Below, one piece after another: positions 1 to 15,100 of a DNA stretch of 64,000 bases. Origin of the DNA: Prostheceraeus crozeri (taxonomy: Eukaryota; Platyhelminthes; Polycladida; Euryleptidae); the NCBI GenBank assembly GCA_907163375.1, contig CAJQUW010009227.1, positions 392,785-456,784 on the forward strand, written 5' to 3'. Position numbers and translations under genes: made by a program. The notes under the pieces are model-generated. The model was not told the origin of the DNA and ran no database searches. It worked only from the letters and a program-made list of their open reading frames with translations. The stretch's first letter is position 1; each line of letters begins with the position of its first letter.

Positions 1-45
1 TTTTTCATAATTCAAAAGTGCATGAAAAATATTGAGAATACTCAC

Positions 46-178
46 AAGGCAAAGGACACTCCGTTACTGGCAATGAAAATATTTCACAAAATGTTTTATC
101 GTCGGAGGAAACACTGGACGCATCAAAACTATTAGAGGATGGGAGATCAGGAGATGAATCGTTTGCAGGCAAAATGTA
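46..178 (-). CDS. GRAMD4: GRAMD4 exon: Ser-rich linker and FCEIFSLPVTECPL
   Basis: 133 bp, phase 0 to 1. The acceptor is TTTATATTTCAG and the donor GTGAGTAT is near-perfect. The first half is a polar Ser/Asp-rich linker (NDSSPDLPSSNSFDASS). The second half, DDKTFCEIFSLPVTECPL, matches the FHEIFNLTENERPL lead-in to the GRAM domain. Joined directly to the previous exon it puts LPTD and FCEIF a little closer together than in vertebrates. Further GRAM exons must lie left of the window. Confidence 0.9.
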
Positions 179-3100
179 CTGAAATATAAAGGAAGAAACA
201 TAAAATTTCTTGCAGAGATACATAAAGAAACATTTGATAGGTGATTTCGATGTTGGCTACGTCTACAAATCTCATGTTCTTCAAAATTGGGTCCAGCTGG
301 TGTTTCATGAAAATTGGCTAGCTTGCGAATTTGTTCCCAGATGCACGCATTATCTCATGCTATTTATTGTTTATTTTTTACGTATATCGTTCAGTCTATA
401 CATCTGTTTTTCCAAATCATTGTAACCAATAAATTTTTCATTTGTTTTCGACGCAGATTTTATACATGTACCGGTACATATGGGCAATTCCATACAGAAA
501 CGGACGCTCGTTCGCATGACATTTCAAAGTTCTGTGGGAGGATCGAGAGTAGCCTGAGATACATAGCCATTTCACTCTTATTTCCTGAGTATGTTTGTAA
601 GGAGAGCGTGAAAGTGGAGCTGTAAATCATGGCTTTCAGAGCGAATGAGGTGCCATACACTAAGGCGAGCGGCCCTTCAGTTGGACACAGTGCCAAGCTT
701 CAATTTTCTTGATGCTTTATTGTATCATGATAGGATGGATAATAGAGGCTTATAAAGATGAATTGTGATGTGCGATGGTCAAAAGTGCCGTATCAGGCAA
801 ACATTTGGAGAAGTCTTGATATAACTTTGTTCCACAAAGAAACATTTGGTTCAATATCTGGTACTCTCGATGCGACTGTAAAACATGAGCCCTGAGTGAA
901 GTAAGTCAGTGGAATCTGGAGCTGTGTGGGATGTGGTGCTGGCGTGCATTGGCATATAAGCGACAGTTAGTTTGGCCGGACTTTATCAGCACATGCCATG
1001 AAGCAAAAGTTTGAGAGGAACCGGAACTCTGTTGCGGAATCAAAGAAAACACTTATAGTCGGAGTCGGAACCGGAGTCTTGAGGTCGGTGGTAGAGCCGG
1101 TGCCTTTCAAAAAAATGACGGCTCCGCAGCCCTGGTTAGCACTGCTGATTGGGACAATAAGACTTTGGGACTGGTTACATTTCCAGATTCCCCTTTCCAT
1201 TTTTTAGTTTCAATTTTCGATGCGCTTTGTTGCAGAAACAGGATGACGTTTTCAAACGCGCGCTTTAGACATCTTTGAAGCAGAACATTTTCACAAAAAT
1301 TCAGACACATTAACGGTGCAAAGGAAACATCAATTAACAACGATAATATCAGTTCTTAAAACATCACTCCATCGAACTATTCCTTAATCTCTGAAGAATT
1401 CCCTATACACTGTATAAGTGTATTTCATTTGATTTCGCTGCAATAACTGGCAAGTTTCAGACTAAAAAATTTAATTTTCAAAGATTACTAAATGAAACTC
1501 AGGTAACTCGATCTTACTGACTCCAGAAAGGAATTAATAAATAACAATATTCGATTATTGTTTTCTGGAAAGATGAAGTCTCCATACTCGATTTCGAACC
1601 CCGAGGTTCGAATAAGCAAGAGAATGTCTGGTTTCTTAGAGAGCTGTGATGTTTGCACGGTGAGAGTCCAAGTCCTCTATCCCAAAAAACTACGAAGAGT
1701 TCAATATTCCTGACTCAAGATTCTTAGATTTGAAGATTTCTCAGATTAGAGCTTCTTACTTGCTCGCATTTAACGTATATCTATATCGCAAACAGTTGGG
1801 ATACAGTTGGATAAATAGTCGCGTTATTACATGCTACTCAAACAACTTTGCCATTAAATGATAAGAAATAAAGACCACAATCTGCCATTTTCTGCCAAGT
1901 GAAATTATTACAGCATTATTTTAATATATTTTCCTCCTCCTTCATTTTCTTCTTCATTACCAACTTCTAATAAACGCTGAGTTGGTGTTTCGTTTTTTCA
2001 TAAAAGGTGATTATGTTGAAGTAATAAGTCAGCGTCTTTTCGGACACTGACTCTTTAGGGCGGAGGCACACAGAATAAGTCATAAGCCATAAATTATTTT
2101 GAAAATGCTTTGTTTCTCATGATAGGTAATGCAAGCAGGCAAAAGAAGAAAATAGATGATGTTTTTCGAAATTTTGTAAGAGCACAAAACATAGCAAAGC
2201 TTAAGCATAAAGAATGACGCATTATGTCACAACATCGGTTCTATTGAAGACAATCGCCCAAGGATTCTCAACCGGTTGACTGCTAGTGGCTTACAACTTG
2301 TGGCTTCTGGCTCGTAGCTTATCCTGTGTGTCTCCGCAATAAAAGGCGGCTTATGGCTTGGGTTGTTGCTTACTATGTACGCCAGCTCTCATTGGAACGT
2401 AGGGGTTGGAATTCTTTTGCGTCTTATGGCTTATAGTGTGTGCCTACCGCCTTACATACCAGCAGGTGGCACGCTAACCGGCAATGTCGTCTGCTAAACA
2501 TCTGCAAAGTCTAAGATTTGAACCCAGGTTTCCGTACGCGGAGCTACCTACCACTCTACCACACGGCCAATCCATGAAGATAATTTCCTAATTATTTCAT
2601 CCATAGATTATTTGCAAATAAAATGAATTTGATCAGGTTTCCTCATGAAAATAGCCGTTGAGATAAACGAAGAGCTGCAAGTTATCAAGTCAAAACATGT
2701 CCCAGGCTGAGAGTTACCCTGTCATGATTTGGCGTCACGTGTCTTTTGTTTGCGATTTATATCAGTGAGAAATGTGGACACTCAATAGCAGAGGGTCAAA
2801 CGTCTGAAGAAACTTTTCATCCGGGTACCAAATATTGATTCCTATTTGTCAGTCGTTTACTAGCAACTTCTTCGGATACTTTCTCTCTCATTTAAATGCA
2901 CCGTCAAGTTGTGCTAACTTTCGTCAAATGCAACATGCTAGCTTCGTGGTTGCAACAGATTCTCCAAGTCAGATTCTTTAATTGATGCAATTCACAGTTT
3001 TAGACAATTCACAATACTTATTAATGCAGTTCACAAATGGAAAGTGTCTCTGTACCTGGACACGATTTATCTGATAATTAACGAGGTGATACTAAACAGG

Positions 3101-6100
3101 TGTATAAATGACTCACGGTTCCTCTGGGAGATGACGTTGAATCAAGAAATATTATGTCACAATGTGGTCTACATATAATAGAAACTGCAATCATTGTAAT
3201 GAACTTATTGATACCTCAAGGGCCCTAATGAATGATGGTTTAACGTCCCTACTCTCCCATACTGGGGGCTTCGACGGTTCTGACATTTCTGGAGAGTTGT
3301 GATCTTTTAGCCCGGATGTCCTTTCTGTCGACTTCCAATGACACTCTCGGGGCTCGACCTCTGGACCGAGAGATCGCTAGGCCAAGCACTAAGCCACCGT
3401 GCCACGGATACCACAATAGCTGTGAGAGGCATTAATAACTATAGAATTTCTCTAATCTCTAACTCGATGGAATTATTTTGCATTCATTCGTGCCTTTGAA
3501 GCTTCAGTCCAATGTCACACTTGAAGGAGAACTGACCGAAATGTGAAATCAAAAATGGCATTTATTCACTTTGACAGCAATATTAATGGAATATTTCGTT
3601 CGTGCTGCAGTTACAGTACGTTCTCTCGTTCGATGTGAAAATGCTATTTTACAGCTTCATATAGTGGAAAAATTCTTCACCGCTGAATAATTCAACAGAA
3701 CAGAATTATCTTTCAAACTGATAATATTGCAAACAACTCAAATTTGGCGTTTGTCTATAAACTGTTCAAATCACACTTGTCTCTCTCAAATAGATAAACT
3801 ATGGTGAAAAATATTTGTCTATCGCTAGTTTGGACGAAATGAAAAAGCAATTTCTTGTCTACTTCACAAATGAGCGCTTTTGAAGCATGACGATTCATTT
3901 GAATAACTCAACGAAATTTCTAATAACAAATTATCAAACTTGCTTCAACTTTATGAGAAATCTGGAGAAACTCAACTACACAACAAATTTAGTTCTACGG
4001 TTCACAACCATAGAGTAAAAAAAGATCGACTCAAAAAAGTGTTTACATGAAGTGAAAATTTTTATGAGTGAAGATTCAGTTTTTTTACGTAGATTACGTT
4101 CCTGTGGTCCAAAAAATTATTTGAGAAGTCTTTAAAAAACTAAATTTTTGCAAATTTATATACTACCGACGTGAAGTCCCTTTATAAGTAGTATGAAACA
4201 AGTTGGATATCAAAAGGAATGAATATTCGCTAACAAGCATCTTAATTAGCTGAAATTAAGCTGATGATCTAGGAAATTTCATCAACTGCATTATAATGGA
4301 AGTCTTCAAGGAAAAGTTGAGATCTCTGTGCTTCATGACTGAGATGTCATGTTTTTAATTCAATTTTCAGCGGTATGAATTGATGATTCACAATTGTAGT
4401 TATTTCTTGAATCTGAATAGTGATGTGGACCCATCAACATCTTTTAAAGTTCATTATGATAAGCTTCCTTGATTATGATGTTTTGCTCATTCAGTGGCAA
4501 TTTATGATATGATCACGATTAAGAAAATAATCTTGTTATAATAAAGCTGAGCTTTTAACCCATCTAACTGCCAATTTAACAAACTATATTACTTCTCCAA
4601 GTTGTCATGACATGGAGGATTTGCGGAATACTCTTCTTTATTCTCTATTGCTATCAGGATCAGTCAGATTAATGCTATAATTTCTCCAGACGTGTAGAAA
4701 TTCGCGTATCTCACAAATGAACATGGGTTCATTTAATGAAATCGAAACTGTATACACATTGGGGATTTAATAAATACTGAGTTAAAACTCTACCTAATAT
4801 ACCTACTCTATGTTCACGACTGTAGATAGTTCTAGGCATTCACGAGGATTCTTGAGGTATGCATATCGCTTCCACAATTGAATAGAATCCTAAATGTGAC
4901 ATGTATCCTAGCTATTTGTTTTCATGTAGTGGGTGGTTCTGCGAATGTCATCGAAATTGAAGTGCGATAAATCGATTGTGAGAATGGTGAATATCGGGAT
5001 CGACAGTACATGGAAATTTTGCTGTTTCCCTCACCGGGTTTCCAATTTGATAAAGTGCCGAAGCGGACGCGGGTTGTTGAGTCGCTGTGTAACCGGACAG
5101 TTCCCATGACTTGCAGAACAATGAACTTTCATGATTTACATAAGAAGCTTAAATTTTGTACTGCAAGCAACGAATACAACACTTGGTGGGGCGAAGTGGC
5201 GAGTTCTCAAGCTTTTTGCCCCACTTTTTAACTATTTTGTACTGCAAGCAGTGATAAGCAAGAAATACATGCATTATGCATGTAGTAGTATTCTATTCTA
5301 TCTAGGTTAGTGAGGAGCCGTGTCCGAACCCTTGCTTTAAATTTAATAAGCTTAAGAGAACTGAAACTTTCAAATGTTAATTTTTGGCATCGGAGACCTT
5401 TCTTCCGCAATAAGATTAAGTATGATTCATTTATTAAGATTAAGAAGGGGCTCCTAGGTCAAAAAAACATTTGGACTGTAGCGAGGGTTGCCGATGGGGA
5501 TGGGAAACCCATGGGAATGGGACGAAGAATTACGCCCCACCGGCAAGCCTAACTGTAGCTCCGCAATGGCCAGCAAATATTTACAAAACTGAAATTTTCC
5601 CTTTGTTCAAGGAAATCAAATGCATTGTATTTCATTTCTGACATCTTGCCATTGTAAGAATGTTTATCATCATTGCACTCGTATCATTGAATCATTGACA
5701 TCAATGAACTGATTTGAAATTGAGTATAAAGGAAGGGTAAGGAGACAACCAGTGCAAATTCTGGCTTACAGATGAAGATATAGCAAGCATTTCGGAGAGA
5801 TCAATTGGTGTTGCACCTTCTGTAGACTAAAAATATATTCTTATATAGCACTAAATTTGCCCGATGCTTCATTGAGAACAGCAAAAGAAATTACGCATGA
5901 CAAAATAAAGAAGTCTAAATATAGAATGAGAAAACAACATTTCATCGATGAAACAGTATTAAAACAATGGAGCAAGATTAATTCAAAGGCGAAAGATTCA
6001 ACTTCTTCGGGAAGTATTGTGCTTAGTTTTTTCCTCATGAATGAAAGTGTTCGTTGAAAGAGATTCAGCTGAATCAGTAATGCGGTTGATAGATTGCGCT

Positions 6101-9100
6101 TAGTGCTTATCTGAGAAGGTGTGGAAGAACTGAAACATCACTATCGTGCAAACCCAATTGACACAGTCGATTTTCATCAGAATAAGTTCACATCTTTAAG
6201 ACAACATTATTAATACTGCACAACGGAAAAATACTTTCATTTATCTTTTTGAGTGAAATATGTCTTAGTATATTATCATGTTTATCCATTTTTATTATCA
6301 AAATGCAATTGTATGATAAGTTGAAAATTCAAGCTTACTTTGTGAGCCTGTTGCAGCTTTTGGTTTCGGATTCCACTGTATTCATGCCCGATACAGTTAA
6401 ATATGCTTTTTAGACCGGTTGCATCATATATGACGCATGGTGCTAAATTGCTCCAAAAAGCAAGCTGCATTATGTAATGGATAGTGTCTTTCAGATTATT
6501 CGAAGCAAAACATTTTTCACTACAGAGAACTGATGCCGGTCACGATTATAATGCCGCACTGAAGCGCTTTTAAGGAGCAAGCGGTTAAAATCTAATCAAC
6601 TGCTTAACCGAAGTGAAATTTGCTGGTTAATTGCTCGAATGATCAGATGAATGTGCTAGAAATATGTGAAAACTTTGGTTTCGTTTAAGCACCAACTTGC
6701 CCTCGACTGATCACCTTTCACGATAGATTTCCCTGCTTGTGAAAGGGCGATGACGTCTGAGAACGCGCTAAATATTCAAAAAGAAGACCGATTGATAACA
6801 TGCTAGAAGAACGATTCTCATCTAATCTCAGGTTCTGGCTCCAGATTCGCGAAATTTTGCATCTTCGGCTCCGACCCATGTAGAAATTTGGACTACATGC
6901 TACATAGGCGAAACTCGAAGACCACTATATCAAATAATCAAGAAACATGTCGATACCAGACTGCATCTGAAATATCCGTGCACATTAAATGCACCAAAAT
7001 CAAACAATTTCAAATCACAGCAAAAACTGAGCATACAAAAATAGTAGCTTAGAAGCCCTTATTATCGAAACAGAACAAAACATGAATATCTCACGTCGGC
7101 AGATTAACTATTTGTATCTTCATCCAGCTCTATCGATCGTGACTGATTATGTATTCACTGTCCGATCCAAAGTGCGATCCATTCTAATTTGTAATCACCA
7201 TTCTGCACACTGCACTTTAATTCTGCAAAATGTCCAACCCTTTTCAAACGTGCTCAATATTCAAATTTTATGTGGTCTCCGTGGCACATTGGTTAAGTGC
7301 TTGGCCTATCGATCTTTTGGTCCAGAGGTCGAGCCCCGAGAGGGTCATTGGAAGTCGTCAGGAAGAGCATCCAGACTAAGAGATCACAACGCTCCAGAGT
7401 AAGGGCTGACCATGTCAACACCGTCCAAGCCCCTATGGGAAAGTAGTGACGTTAAACGATCAAATATCAATTTGACGCAAAATCCTGTTGCTTGATGCAC
7501 AATCTCGCCACTAATGATGGAGAGATCCGAAAAATGCAAGGCGATAAAACCTCGTTTAAGAAGTTGTAGTTTCTCCCCTGAACAGAAATGCCTGCTTAGT
7601 TAATTTAATTATGCAAATAATGATGAAAAGTTGAACAGCGATATATGTCAGCTATGATAAGACCTCGCGAATGAAATCCCTCGATTTGTTCCATCGCCCA
7701 ATTTCCACGATTCATGAGAAAACGTTGTTGTTTAGATGCCCATGACGACACGGCAGTTTGGAAGAGAAAATGCTAACTGGAAGTAATTAAAAATCTAATT
7801 ACAGTTAATAATATGAGGAATGGAAAGCATTATTGTAATTTAGATCGTCCCGGAAGCAGATATTCGCGCAATCAAATGAACTTGACCTGCCGTTGGAATC
7901 GATGGAAGGCGAATTAAAAATTAAATAGACTAAACATGTCCCTGGAAAAACTGATAATTACAGACCTAGCTCAGTTTCAAGGTGATTTCAAAGAACCAGA
8001 CAAATTAAGTCTCACATTACGTCTGTTTCTTAACTCATCTTCATTGTCGACTCGTCAGTATTATTTAATAACTCTTTCAGATTCTTCCTCAGCCAGACAA
8101 TATTCATTGATGAAGTTGAATACCTTATTTCTGACAATTTTTCGCATCTTGTTCAAGCTCTTTGCATTCTCGTCGTGAATATTTTCATATCAAGTAATTG
8201 TGCAGCTAAATTATAATGACAACTTTGAAGGCTGCAGAATGAAATTTGTAGCAAATTCCGTGCAATGACTATAATTATTGCATATGGAAATGATGTCTTA
8301 TTGCATGAAAGATCATATTAGTCTTGTAATCATATTAATCAGAAATTTGAGTTTGTGAACATGTCTCCGACAGTCAGGAGTAAAGAACTCTAGGGATATT
8401 TTCTCTGCAAGGTTACCCTGATTTCAGTACTTCATCAGTTTATTTCTCAGACCCTCAAACGCGAACTATGGAAATCGAAAAAATTTCTGCAATTTGTCAT
8501 TATCTTACAACAAATGCATTCACCACTAGACATGCTTCAAACTATTAGCATATCCACATGATGCTCAAAAAACGCATTGACATGTCGAAGTGCAGCCGAT
8601 TCGCCCCTCTCCCTCTTCTGAACTATTGATACGAATTTAAATAAACATTGCTTACACGCGGAAGCACATTAGGCACGGAGCCATTCTTCCATGTGACCGA
8701 GTTGTTATTTATCCACTCTCATTCTTTTTGTGCTGAGTGTTTAGCAAGAATGCAGAGTGCACCTTTTTTTTAAAGTCTTAGGTTTGAACCGACCAATGTT
8801 TGAACCTCGGTCTCCCGGACGCAGAGCGAACACTCTACCACAAGGCCACAGCGACAGTCAAATGTCATGAAATTCACGGTACAACATGTTTGCTATGTTA
8901 ACTTTATAATGGTGGCATTCATTTTCCTTAATACGCTCATCTTTATGCAAAAAAATAACAATTGAACATTTAAAAACTCACTAATGTTGACAGACTTTTG
9001 AAATTTTACAGAATTTTGGCGATCTACCTTCTTAATGATTGCTATTAATGAAGCCAAACTCAAGTGATTTCAAGTGTGATGACTAAGAAGAAGGGTAGCT

Positions 9101-12100
9101 TCGAGATTCAGAAGAAAGTATTCAAATGATTCGGAAAACGTACAACAATGACTACTTATAAGTGCACTACTATCCAACTTTTAAAGTAGTATTTACATAA
9201 CATTTGAATTACCAATTCTCCATTCCATGTCTATGGTATTATAGATGATCATGAATCTATCTGCTTCACTCAAGTCGAGGATCACAATGCATCTTTTGAC
9301 TAAAACTTGAAAAGTAAGAACACTCAATTAGTCAAATTAAACTTATGTGTCGAATATAATTTGTACGATCAATGAAATGACAATTAATGACTTATTTTAA
9401 GTGAAGATTTAGCGTCACTACTCTGCCATGCTGGGGGCTAGGATGGTGCTGACAAAGTCAGACTCTTCTGGAGCGTTGTGGAACTTTCGGTTCGAATGCC
9501 CTTAAAGCCGACTTCCAATGACAGTTTTGGGACTCGACCTCTGGACCGAAAGATCGCTAGGCCAAGCACTTAACCACTGTGCCACGGAGACCACTACCAC
9601 TTTATTTTAGGTAGATATCTTGAAACCATTGAATAATTTATATCTTCTTCGAAATTATTACGTTAACCAATTTTCAAATTCTACATAGTCTGCACTTTAT
9701 GAAGGACTTCGTCTTCTATACCTTCGCAGATCCACTGTCATTCCCATTCCTCTTCCAGGGTTCAATAATCAATTATCGATATTCAGCAGAGATAAACAAT
9801 GCAAAAACCATACATGTACCACGGAGTTCCGAGACTTATCTGGTTGAACAACATGATTTTGGATAATGAAGAAAAAACGCAACCAATCTCTTTACAGACA
9901 GATAAGGTTGTTCTGTCGAGCAAATATGAAGGCATGAAATGAAGCGTATGAAAACATGCAACAAAATCCGCAACAACGAAAGCACGTGCATACTCTAGAC
10001 TTATATTGAATTATTGAGCAAACACCGACGCGAATACTCCATCAAATCATTCGAGATAAATCTTGGTAAAAATTCTGACGAAGAAACAAACTCGTATGTA
10101 CAGTGGAAACCACAAAGCGGTATGAATTAGCTATCTTTAAAACAGAGTAATTGTGTCGCGCACCCAATATTGAAGAGACATGTTCAGTTCATGTTGACAG
10201 GCTAAAATTACACTGTCCACCGCCATACGTCAGTAATAGCAAAGACTTGAAAGTGCAGCTTTGAGATCAGAATCCATTTCATACACTGCGATTCTTATGA
10301 TTCCTAAACAGGTGAATACTTTTCCATTTGAATCTTAACGGAAAACTCTATGTGATTACTAATGCAATTTTTCATGACATGTCATATTTCGTCACATTTT
10401 TAGGGCAAGGTACTATTCTGTCATACTTTCTGTGTCTGATCATATTAAGTCACATCTTTGTCATTTTTCTATAGATTTAGACTGTTGAAGAAGATGCCAG
10501 TCAAAGAGAGAACTTTTTTAGCATCAAATGTAGTAATAGTAGTAATATTAGTAGTAATATATCTTTATTGAAGTCTTACATATCAGGATTCGGTAAGAAC
10601 GCGTCGCTGTCTGAAGGTGGCAATAAGTCATAGGATTGAATGATGCAGGGAAACACGTCACACAGCACTGCAGAAAGATGTTGGAGAAGGTAAAAGCAGG
10701 CACAGACATAGGACTAGGTCTGTGAAAGCAGGAGATAGCGCGCAGGTAATAAGATGCAATGGAGGTGTAATGTACAAGGGAAATGTCGCTAGGTTTGAGA
10801 CGATGACTAAGCGAGTGATAGTGGCGCGCGATAGCAGAATAGCAGAAAAAGTGTATTGTCCAGCGAGGAGAATAAACCCGTAATTGATCCGAAAAGCCGT
10901 TGACCAAGTGGAGATATTATACAGTCAGGTGATGCAAGGGTGAATCAAATATAAGGTAAAACTGTGTAAGCAGATAATGATGATTTATGTACAGGCGAAG
11001 CAAACCAAGCAGAAGCATGCCGCTAGCAGGAGGCGTGTACGCGCGGCGACCGCACGACAGCCTGCCAAAGTGGTGAATGAAGTATATTGCATTACTATTT
11101 TTTGTACAAGCTGTAGTTAATGGGTATACTGTGGTGAAGGTTTGAAATTTATCGTCATATTTGTAGCAAATTGAACTTTTTGCTTGACAATGGAAACACA
11201 ATTTTTGGTCTATTTTAAGATTTTTAGATCTTACCAAACTACAATTTAAGATTTTTAAGTCGCATTTTGGTCACATTTTGAGTTTTTAAGTCATTTTTGG
11301 TTATATTTTAAGCTTTCTTAGGTCATATTTTTTCGATTTTTAGGTCATAAATTACCCTAGTAATTACTCACATACTAGCGTTCATGTTGAATCCTCGGAA
11401 ACCATTGGCTTTCATTGATGATGCTTATAAGTTCTCTTTTTCTGATTTGGGAGCACGATCAATGTTCAACTATTCTGAATCCACTGTTCAACATAATGAG
11501 GTTGTTAGTAATGGAAACTATTGCAAATTAATTATTCCTATTTAAAACGGCTTTTACTTCATTTTTTGAAGCTTCTGTCTAATTTCTATACATTTTCTCA
11601 AAATATTCAAATTCCGGCTTATTTCTTTCCTTAGAGTCAAATGGCCCTGTGTATTTGTTTAGAGGACTATGACTGGTATGATTACTTAATAATCTAGGAG
11701 GCCAAGCTGCGTGAATATCTTAGAATTGTCGGGAACAGTCATCCAAAATCTTGATATTCTCCTGCAATTCTAATTACTGAAAAGTATTGCAGTTAGCAGG
11801 ATGCGTTACATTATAGAAAAATGTGAACAAGAATGTGCGGCAATTCTATCACCTGGTTGACCAGTGCTGTGGTAATTTAAGAGATCGTTCGCTCAGCGTA
11901 TGAGAGACTTCGGACCAGACCTTGGTCGTATCAAGCCTAAGACTTAAAATAGGTAGGTGTACTCCACAGTTTTGCTATACATTCTGCACAAAAGAATGAG
12001 GATGGGATAAATAAAGTGTGGCGAATGTGCTTCCTAATATAACACCAATGATAACCAAGTAATCAATTTAACCAAGCATAAATAAGGCTAATGTAAACAT

Positions 12101-15100
12101 TATCATTTTATTTTACAATCAAATAGTTTATTAATTGGCCGAATTATCATAATGACAGAAAACAGAATATTTCTTCGACCAAGACAGCTATATTAAAAAC
12201 AATAAAGTTCTCCAACGTCCATGGTTCTGGTACACGGGAGGTGAATGCTGGAATTAGTTTAACAAGAGACAGATATTGCGCAAATGGATAACCTAAACAA
12301 GTAATACGAAAGTGTTTATTGAAAGTAAAATCTCAGCCAAGAACTCAGAGAGAGGAATAAAAAAAGCCTATCTAACCCTGTCCAATTAATCGGAAATTCA
12401 AGTCAGACAAATAAGGACTATGGCAAGAAAATGCAAAATAAGCGATCATCTCAACATCAGCTTCAAATCACGCCATCCGGCAGCAAGTCCTCAAACTAGG
12501 AAGAATAGATTTTGTTTGAAGGAAGACTGTCTGTCTTGTTTAGCTGGTGATGGAGTGGATTGTGGCATTAGGGGATGTGTGCATCAAATTAATAGCAAAT
12601 TTCGTAGCTCCTTTTACATTGGCGAATCGAAACGGACAATGAGGACTAGGATACGAGAGCTCGTGAAGAATAATTCGTCATCAGTTTACCAACATGTTCG
12701 GGATAGACATTCTATTGATCCATCCTTGGGTTGCATCACTTGGACATTTTACATAGAAATCTAAGATCTAAAAACATAGAAGGTAATTGCTTCGGGCATT
12801 CATCAAAATACTATTCTAACGACATGGTTTAAGATGCTTTGGTGGACAATCGATCCCAGCTACTCGCCCTAATGTCGTCGGTCACAATTGTGACGAGTTA
12901 TTTATCCATTGATTATAATTGCTATGACAACTGATGTGTGGTGGTGAGGGTTTGATCCTGCCAATTGACACAGTCGCGTAAGTGGCTCGTAGCTCAGTTG
13001 GTAGAGAACAGGTCTAGTCAACCTTGGTCGTAGGTTCGAATCCTACCAGCAGCACATCTTTTGCATGGCAATTTGATCTATTGTTTATTTAATTTCACTC
13101 TGTTGTAAACACACTACTGACATTCCGTATAAGCTAGTGTGACAGCACTAATCAATAAATGCTGTTTTGAAAAATATTCGCGCATTAATCTTGGTGATGA
13201 ATGAGCAACAGAAGAGATTAATACTTCCCTTCGATGGAGAAAAGTCGAAGACTTGAGTAATTAAGTTGCCTTAAATGACTGACAACACGTGATTAACTTC
13301 TGCGTGGGACAAGCGCATATCACTGTCTATGACTGATTCAGCCTATCTGCCTCCAACTACATCCCACTATCGTTCACTCTCACTGAGTATAATTGGATTT
13401 TGCTTTCATTACTTTTCCAGACAGACACGCAGACAGAAATAATTCAATTCAATGGTCATATCAAATATCAACAATCCGATGCACAAACAAATATTTCCTT
13501 GACTACTTTGAAGGGAATGGTATGGCATGATGTCCTTCATTACGGCTGAAATTTCAAGTGACTTTCACACAATTCGCTTATCCATTTTCAATCGACTTAA
13601 TTAATGTTATAAAAGCGACTCTGTAAATGTAATCTGTAAATCAGATAAACGTAGGTGTGAAATCAGATAAACGTTTGATCAAAAATTGCAAGGACTGAAA
13701 GGTTAAAGCAATGATATGAAGATACGCCGCATCACGACTCTAGTAGCTTCTGGAAATTGAGGGAACAAGATTATTTTTTGCAGCAAAGCTCTTTGAATAT
13801 ATTATTCAGCATATTAAATATTTATATTATAATTTAATTACAATTTATTTAATTGTTATTCATATTTATTATATATTTATCTGCATATTTATTCAGTACA
13901 TTTACATAGCGATGTACCCAAGTGGCTCACAGCGCAGAGAAACAATGCTAACAAACAACCGAAAGTGAAAGTCACGTGAAAGCATTTGACAGAAGGAAAG
14001 TTTTTAATAGGCGTTTAACAGAATTTAGTGACTGAGCATCACAGATTGTCTGATTCAACAGACGGAAAATAACCAAAACATTCTAGACCAACGCCATACC
14101 AACTCATCCATTGATGTGCGATAGAATGACATAGGTCCTCAATTGAAGAATCCGCGATATCGAATCAGATGGCTTCATAACCCAAGGCAACATGGCATTA
14201 ACCGTCAAGACAAACCACAGAAGCAAGATATCAGTAATTCAAAGCCAGCATCATACTCTGAGGAAGACCATTCCACACCAGTGGAGCAACGTAGCTCAAT
14301 GACCACCAGATAATTTAATGCTAATTTTAGACACTTTTGAAATTGTTGAGTCACTTAATAAACGGAGAGAGCGAGAGGCAACATATAAACGACACATTAG
14401 ACAAATGCCTTGGTGTTCCCCGTGGCACACTGGTTAAGTGCATGGCCTGGCGATCTTGCGGTCCAGAGGTCGAGCCCCGAAAGTGTCACTGGAAGTCACT
14501 GGGAAGGGCATCCGGATTGCAAGATCACAACGTCCCAGATTAAAGTCTGACTGATTCAGCATCGTCCAAGCCCCCACAAAGGGGGAGTGGTGATGTTGAA
14601 CCATCATCATCACATCATATTAGACATATACAGAGGTGAATTGGAATACAAAGCCTTGTAACTCAAGACAGTCTAGCCTGCTTCTCAAGCGATGAGAGAT
14701 TGGCAGCCACTTTAGTGTTTTCAAAGCAGGAGATATGTGGTCACGTTGACGAGTCCGCAAAACAAGGAGAGCACAAGAATTTTGAATCTTCGGTAATTTG
14801 AGCAAAAAATCTGATTAGGAAGACCGCAGAGAAGCCAGAAGATATAAGAAAATGTATATCAATGACATTTTCTTTATTATTGATGCCTCTTCTGACTTTC
14901 CTTCCGATAGATTATTAGAAATTGCAAATATTATCAACAGTCATATTCAATTTACTCTTGAAAAAACACAAAATGGCTCCATATCATTTCTAGACACCAC
15001 TGTAAGTTGTCTGAACGATCAGACTTTTTCTTTAAAACTTCACATCAAAAATATCCACTCTTTTCATATCATGCCGCGGAAAAGTCACGTGCCCCATAGC

